Of a DNA stretch of 38,796 nt, positions 34,902-38,796 are shown one piece after another. The first letter of the stretch is position 1, and each line of letters begins with the position of its first letter. The translations under genes and the position numbers were made by a program. The notes beneath the pieces are model-generated. The model had not been told where the DNA came from, did no database searches, and saw nothing but the letters and a program-made list of their open reading frames with translations. The stretch is from Bacteroidota bacterium (GTDB taxonomy: Bacteria > Bacteroidota > Bacteroidia > Bacteroidales > F082): assembly GCA_013203805.1 (NCBI GenBank), contig JABMPH010000267.1, positions 1 through 38,796 of the forward strand, given 5' to 3'.

Positions 34902-35339
34902 CAAACCAGGACTACAATTAGGTCAGACTATAATTGGTGTGGAAAACACATCCTTCTTATCGACTCTGATAAAATTAATTATCGTCTTCACAGGATTTAT
35001 TTTGAACAAACCAATTCAATCATACATTGCATTGCTAATTTTGAGGAAGCATCACATCTTTTTAACACATTAACCATTGATATTATCTTATTAGAAATGC
35101 ATATGCTTAATAAGAAATGGAAAGATCTTCTTAAAATGGCAAATTCCAAATTTAATATCCCAATTATTATTCAAACTACCCAGCACAATGATCTTGAACT
35201 AATTAAGAATCTGGAATTCCCATTCAAAAACATTTTTTCTAAGCCCATAAACTGGACATTATATTTGGAATCAATAGATAGTAACTTGAAATTAGCCAAT
35301 ACAATGTTAATCTCAAAGCAATTGGAATTTAACAATTAA
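34899..35339 (+). CDS. Receiver-like protein with Glu at the phospho-acceptor position
   Basis: The product, up to 146 residues, is a single receiver-like domain. 'HILLIDSDKINYRL' supplies the acidic pocket (Asp22, Asp24), the third strand 'IDIILLEMHML' has Glu66 where Asp is phosphorylated in active receivers, 'PIIIQTTQ' has the Thr, and 'NIFSKPINW' has the conserved Lys115. Glu often mimics phospho-Asp, so this may be a constantly active or partner-locking domain. There is no output domain. It is divergent from the GH130-receiver fusion 233 bases away. The TTG at 34899 is the longest start but lies in a promoter-like octamer, so the N-terminus is uncertain. Confidence 0.75.
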   Translation: MQTRTTIRSDYNWCGKHILLIDSDKINYRLHRIYFEQTNSIIHCIANFEEASHLFNTLTIDIILLEMHMLNKKWKDLLKMANSKFNIPIIIQTTQHNDLELIKNLEFPFKNIFSKPINWTLYLESIDSNLKLANTMLISKQLEFNN

Positions 35340-35402
35340 GCTGAGCACTCCTTTAAAATGATTCTATTATGACTTTATAATAATAGTGTTAATTATTACT
35401 TT

Positions 35403-35422
35403 GATTCAGTCTAGATTCAGTC
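35403..35422. repeat. Tandem 9-base repeat with 11-base period
   Basis: GATTCAGTC occurs at 35403-35411 and again at 35414-35422. The 247-base gap between the receiver-like gene and the TPR gene otherwise shows AT-rich sequence and a T-run after the repeat. It may be an operator or chance. Confidence 0.4.
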
Positions 35423-35586
35423 ATCTTGTTTTTTTTTATTTCTGTTTAGCATCAGTTGTAAACCCATGTATTAAAAAAAAAGTTATTGTTTAATTGGATT
35501 TTACTATTTTTACATACCGTATATAGTTTGTATTGCATAATACAGATTATATGGAGAGCTGAATTATTTGAATTAAATACCATACA

Positions 35587-36417
35587 ATGCTAGCTGATAA
35601 ACAGGGTCATAAAACAGTTTCTAATATCCCCGAAGGAAACCCATACTTTGAACTCAAAGCTACTTTGCAGTTTTTCATTTCTGAAAAAAAATGGTCTAAT
35701 CTTGAGCATTCTTCACGTAATATGATCGCGGTATACCCTGATGCAGATTTTGGCTGGTTTACTCTTGGTTTAGCATTATCGAGGCTAGGTGATTATAAGG
35801 CTGCCATCTTAAATCTTAAAAAAGCTATTTATCTCAATCCGGATTTAATGAGTGCAGATTATCAGCTAGGTATAACAAATTATCGCCAACAAAATTATCA
35901 ACAAGCCATTCATCATTTTGAAGCCGCAAAGATGAAAGGAATGGACACCCATTATCTTTATTATAACCTTGGAAATGCATGGTACAAAGAGGGCAAAGTG
36001 GATTCAGCCATAAAGTGTTATTTAAGGAGCTTATCAATTTGTCCTGATTTTACACCGGCTGCTTACGGACTATTCCGGATATATTTCAGCAATCATGATT
36101 ACCAAAATGCTGTTGCATCATTACGACCGGTTATTAGTGATGATAAACTCCCCAGCTATCTACTTGCTCAGGCAAGATTGCTCTATGAAAACGAATCGGA
36201 AACCAATTTTTTAAAACTAAGGCAGGCACTTAAATTGCTAAATTCCGCAATCGATCTTGATGACAATTTTGCATTGGCATATTACGAGCGTGCTTATGTT
36301 AAAGCACGACTTGAGGATACCATAGGGTTTGCACAAGATAAGGCAATGGCATTCCAGTTAAATCCTGATTTGAGAAAAGGGCATACTTCTAGTTTGTTTT
36401 CCTCGTATTATATTTAA
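35587..36417 (+). CDS. TPR-repeat protein
   Basis: The 276-residue product has no signal peptide and consists of tetratricopeptide repeats. The clearest cover about 55-170: 'GWFTLGLALSRLGDYKAAIL', 'ADYQLGITNYRQQNYQQAIH', 'YLYYNLGNAWYKEGKVDSAI', and a further one near 220-265 ('LAYYERAYVKARLEDTIGFA'). It is a cytoplasmic protein-interaction scaffold of unknown partner. It lies downstream of the receiver-like gene on the same strand but separated by 247 bases, so co-transcription is uncertain. The ATG at 35587 is the only sensible start. Confidence 0.82.
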   Translation: MLADKQGHKTVSNIPEGNPYFELKATLQFFISEKKWSNLEHSSRNMIAVYPDADFGWFTLGLALSRLGDYKAAILNLKKAIYLNPDLMSADYQLGITNYRQQNYQQAIHHFEAAKMKGMDTHYLYYNLGNAWYKEGKVDSAIKCYLRSLSICPDFTPAAYGLFRIYFSNHDYQNAVASLRPVISDDKLPSYLLAQARLLYENESETNFLKLRQALKLLNSAIDLDDNFALAYYERAYVKARLEDTIGFAQDKAMAFQLNPDLRKGHTSSLFSSYYI

Positions 36418-36423
36418 CCCGGC

Positions 36424-36789
36424 TTATCTGTTCTTCAAAAACTCAGCCGTTTGCTTAAAGTAATTCCACAGATATTCTTTTTCCAAGTCACCTGTTTCTG
36501 ATTTATCGAGAGCTACTTTCATATTTCTCAACCAGTGTTCTTTTGCTTGTTCATTAACAGGAAAAACCACATGACGTTGACGTAATTTTGGGTGCCCTCT
36601 TTTATCATTATAGGTTGTTGGTCCTCCAAGATATTGGACCATAAAAAGGTAAAGCCTGTCTTCGGCTATTTCAAAACCTTCAATATACATTGGTCGAAGT
36701 AAACTATCTTCTTTGATCTCGAGGTAAAAATTATGAATGAGTGTTTTTATATTCTCATCACCTATTCTTTCGTAATAACTAAGTTGCAT
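36424..36789 (-). CDS. Group II truncated haemoglobin
   Basis: A 121-residue 2-on-2 globin binding haem in the cytoplasm. It has Tyr22 at the B10 position ('HNFYLEI'), the proximal His73 in 'KLRQRHVVFPV', the loop 'YLGGPTTYNDKRGHP' before it, and Trp86 in 'KEHWLRNM' (G8), all typical of group II (trHbO-like). Length is normal. It is the last gene of a minus-strand run, 12 bases after the VOC gene. Proposed roles of the family include oxygen or nitric-oxide chemistry and redox; the specific role here is unknown. Confidence 0.9.
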   Translation of the reverse strand: MQLSYYERIGDENIKTLIHNFYLEIKEDSLLRPMYIEGFEIAEDRLYLFMVQYLGGPTTYNDKRGHPKLRQRHVVFPVNEQAKEHWLRNMKVALDKSETGDLEKEYLWNYFKQTAEFLKNR

Positions 36790-36801
36790 TAGTAGTTTTT
36801 G

Positions 36802-37851
36802 TTATATTTTTCTGGTAGCATTAAGTAATCTAAAAAACATCTTCGACAAAGGCTTTTCCTGCCCTCTTTTTTTTAGATTCAAATACCAACCCAGAGGTTT
36901 AATAATCGGGATCTTATGAGTTTCAACAAATTCTATTAATGTCCCATCAGGATCTTCAATATATGAAAAACGGCCTGCTGCTTCACCCATATCAAAGCTG
37001 CTGGCACTATCAACGGTAAAAGGATAACCTGCTTTCTTGCAATCTTTTTTTAACTCATCTATCCCAATAATATCGAAACAAAGATGAATGTAACCTAGAT
37101 CTCCCCAAAGTCTGTTTTCGTAAATTTTTCTTGGTTCACGGTCACAGGCAACAATAAGTTCTATTGTGCTTGTTCCCAACAACGGACTAAATGCTCCAAT
37201 TCTTGCTTCATGCTTTAGAAGCACCCTCCTGTATTTTTCCCCATGACCGGCTACACCCTGTAAATCATCAAATACACCTTCAACATCATAAACAACAGAA
37301 TCGTACCCCAGTATATCAGCATAAAAAATCATGGAACTATCAATATCACTTACGCCAATAATAACACCTGAATTTCCACCTGTAACCTTATCCTGATTAA
37401 GTAACCAATCATTTTGTTCCTCAATTTCAAATATATTATTGTACGGATCTTTAATAAAGAAATGGGGTTTACCTTCGGGAGAATTTCTTAACTCACTAAT
37501 AATATTTACACCATTCTTTTTAAACTCTTTATAGGCTTTTTCAACATCGGGAGATTTAATTTTACACGCAAAAATCCCCAAATCTCCCAATTGAATTTCA
37601 AAAGATGGCCCAACTGGTGTTCTTTGGGTGTATTGCCATATTTCAAAACCTCCACCACCTTTCATATTATATGCCAGAATAGCATGGCGGTTTTGAGGTT
37701 GTTCATTTGTATATTGTAACATTAAATTTGCCTCTGCTGCTTCATCAAAAATTACAACATCATAACCCAGATGTTTTTTATACCAATCTCTTGCCGCATA
37801 GGTATCAGCTACCCCAATTCCAAGCTGTTGTATTCCAGATATTTTTGTCAT
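36802..37851 (-). CDS. Two-domain VOC (glyoxalase-fold) protein
   Basis: The 349-residue product holds two vicinal-oxygen-chelate domains: residues 1-150, starting 'IQQLGIGVADTYAARDWYKK' and ending 'HFFIKDPYNNIFEIEE', and 160-320, with 'IGVSDIDSSMIFYADILGYD', 'HLCFDI' and 'YIEDPDGTLIEFVET'. The ExE/DPxG-type strand ends and the His/Glu positions suggest metal binding, as in extradiol dioxygenases, glyoxalases and epimerases. The C-terminal 30 residues are basic. Its ATG overlaps the SDR stop by four bases, so the two are translationally coupled. The substrate cannot be read from sequence. Confidence 0.85.
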   Translation of the reverse strand: MTKISGIQQLGIGVADTYAARDWYKKHLGYDVVIFDEAAEANLMLQYTNEQPQNRHAILAYNMKGGGGFEIWQYTQRTPVGPSFEIQLGDLGIFACKIKSPDVEKAYKEFKKNGVNIISELRNSPEGKPHFFIKDPYNNIFEIEEQNDWLLNQDKVTGGNSGVIIGVSDIDSSMIFYADILGYDSVVYDVEGVFDDLQGVAGHGEKYRRVLLKHEARIGAFSPLLGTSTIELIVACDREPRKIYENRLWGDLGYIHLCFDIIGIDELKKDCKKAGYPFTVDSASSFDMGEAAGRFSYIEDPDGTLIEFVETHKIPIIKPLGWYLNLKKRGQEKPLSKMFFRLLNATRKI

Positions 37852-38645
37852 CTATTTTGTTCTGATTTAGCTGCAAATCTATAATAAAAATATGGCATAA
37901 ATTTTTTTATCCAAACCATGTATATTTCCTTACCGCCAATGAGTACTTCTTTTTTGTTTTTTAGTATTGCTGATATTATTTGTTTTGAGCATAATTCAGC
38001 ACTTATGCCATCCTGCTGCCCCTTATCCAACTGCCCATGTTTGCTGCCATCTTTAAGTATTGCATTTTGAGAAATATTAGTTTTAACTCTACCCGGTACA
38101 ACAATTGTAATATTTAGATTATTGTGGTTTTGCTCAGCCCTTAAAGACTCGAAAAAACCATGTAGTGCATGCTTTGATGCCGAGTAGGCCGATCGAAGAG
38201 GCCACCCAAACTTACCTGCAATTGAACTAACAACAACAATGTGTCCTGATTGTTGTTTGATCATGGAGGGGAGTGCCGCTTTTGTTATTGCTATATTCCC
38301 AAAATAATTAATTTCCATTAATTGCCTATCAATACTTATTGGTGTATCGAATGCCAATGATCTTTGGCTTACACCGCCATTAAGTATTAAATAATCAATA
38401 CTCCCATAATGATCTTTAACCTCATCGATTAGGATAGTATAATTATCGTTTTTTTCTAAATCTAACTGTATAACAACGCAGTGTTTCGTTAACTGCAAAC
38501 ATTCCGTCTTAACTTTTTCCAACTCATCAATATTACGAGAAGAAAGCACCAGTTTCGCCTGACCCTTAGCAAAATTAATAGCAAGAGCTCGGCCAATGCC
38601 CGAAGACGCTCCAACAACCCAAACTGATTTATTCTTAAAATTCAT
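37848..38645 (-). CDS. SDR-family NAD(P)-dependent oxidoreductase
   Basis: The 265-residue product is a classical short-chain dehydrogenase/reductase. The Rossmann motif GASSGIG is at 12-18, NGG at 89-91, and the catalytic set is Asn113, Ser141, Tyr154, Lys158 ('SSIAGKFGWPLRSAYSASK'). 'SSRN' at 35-38 in the second strand hints at NADP preference. It opens a minus-strand operon with the VOC and globin genes. It resembles the DHRS7-like group, but the substrate is unknown. Confidence 0.9.
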   Translation of the reverse strand: MNFKNKSVWVVGASSGIGRALAINFAKGQAKLVLSSRNIDELEKVKTECLQLTKHCVVIQLDLEKNDNYTILIDEVKDHYGSIDYLILNGGVSQRSLAFDTPISIDRQLMEINYFGNIAITKAALPSMIKQQSGHIVVVSSIAGKFGWPLRSAYSASKHALHGFFESLRAEQNHNNLNITIVVPGRVKTNISQNAILKDGSKHGQLDKGQQDGISAELCSKQIISAILKNKKEVLIGGKEIYMVWIKKFMPYFYYRFAAKSEQNR

Positions 38646-38700
38646 CGAAATCCTTTAAACAATTGCTTGTTAAGTAATTGTCATAATGTGTATTAAATGG

Positions 38701-38708
38701 CAAAAATA
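38701..38708 (-). promoter_or_regulatory. -7 element of the SDR/VOC/globin operon
   Basis: On the minus strand TATTTTTG matches TAnnTTTG, 55 bases before the ATG at 38645. No -33 box at the right distance. The rest of the 151 bases to the window edge shows no gene. Confidence 0.5.
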
Positions 38709-38796
38709 GAAAATATATTCAACAGGATAACTTTCAAAAAAGTTTTCCCTAATAACTTAGAAGCTGTCTAAAATTAGTTCTTTGGAATTATTACAA

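Noticed and set aside
1-38796. CRISPR array, rRNA operon or transposase-bearing insertion sequence
   Set aside because: No regularly spaced repeats, rRNA-like sequence or transposase frame was seen anywhere in the window.

Overview
The window is a chromosomal segment of a Bacteroidota bacterium, most likely class Bacteroidia and near the Marinilabiliales/Bacteroidales; the finer placement is a guess. The evidence is low GC, many upstream regions with the Bacteroidota -7 element TAnnTTTG and almost no Shine-Dalgarno sequences, several T9SS C-terminal sorting domains, N-terminal 'SCKKD' lipoprotein signals, and the gene order coaX / outer-membrane protein / TPR / lptC / CorC-like.

Layout. (1) 1-72: tRNA-Phe(GAA) on the minus strand. 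(2) 186-8470: envelope-biogenesis block on the plus strand: coaX, an outer-membrane barrel protein, a TPR protein, lptC, a CNNM/CBS/CorC membrane protein and an LptD-like LPS translocon. (3) 8496-9047: a compact module in which a copy of the tRNA-Arg(CCU) promoter and 5' half, carrying a 32-bp GC-rich palindrome in its D-arm, is followed by a mini GIY-YIG nuclease gene and then by the intact tRNA-Arg(CCU). (4) 9124-11012: a membrane-tethered OmpR-type regulator divergent from a START-like lipoprotein gene, with helically phased direct repeats between them. (5) 11137-13518: a T9SS-exported surface protein. (6) 13731-16757: an ECF sigma factor, a protein joining an inner-membrane segment to a predicted outer-membrane barrel, and a lipoprotein with two RskA-like domains. 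(7) 16943-21675: three secreted proteins or lipoproteins, then a TPR histidine kinase and its NarL-type response regulator, all on the minus strand. (8) 21792-28615: two large divergent T9SS-type surface proteins, both broken (a 1-base frameshift in one, an amber codon in the other). (9) 29049-30455: a MATE transporter. (10) 30593-36417: a GT4 glycosyltransferase with a C-terminal helical domain, convergent with a GH130-like enzyme fused to a response-regulator receiver domain, then a receiver-like protein with Glu at the phospho-acceptor site, and a TPR protein. (11) 36424-38645: a minus-strand operon of an SDR oxidoreductase, a two-domain VOC protein and a group II truncated haemoglobin.

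How the parts work together. Block 2 makes CoA and builds the LPS-export bridge. Blocks 4, 6 and 7 are three separate envelope-to-nucleus-free signalling designs: a one-component membrane regulator, a sigma/anti-sigma-like relay and a two-component system. Block 10 looks like a storage or surface glycan synthesis/phosphorolysis pair placed under phosphorelay control. The strongest candidates for new biology are the tRNA-Arg/GIY-YIG module, the sigma / two-membrane protein / double-RskA lipoprotein set, and the GH130-receiver fusion. All functional statements rest on motif recognition by eye; no database search was run.
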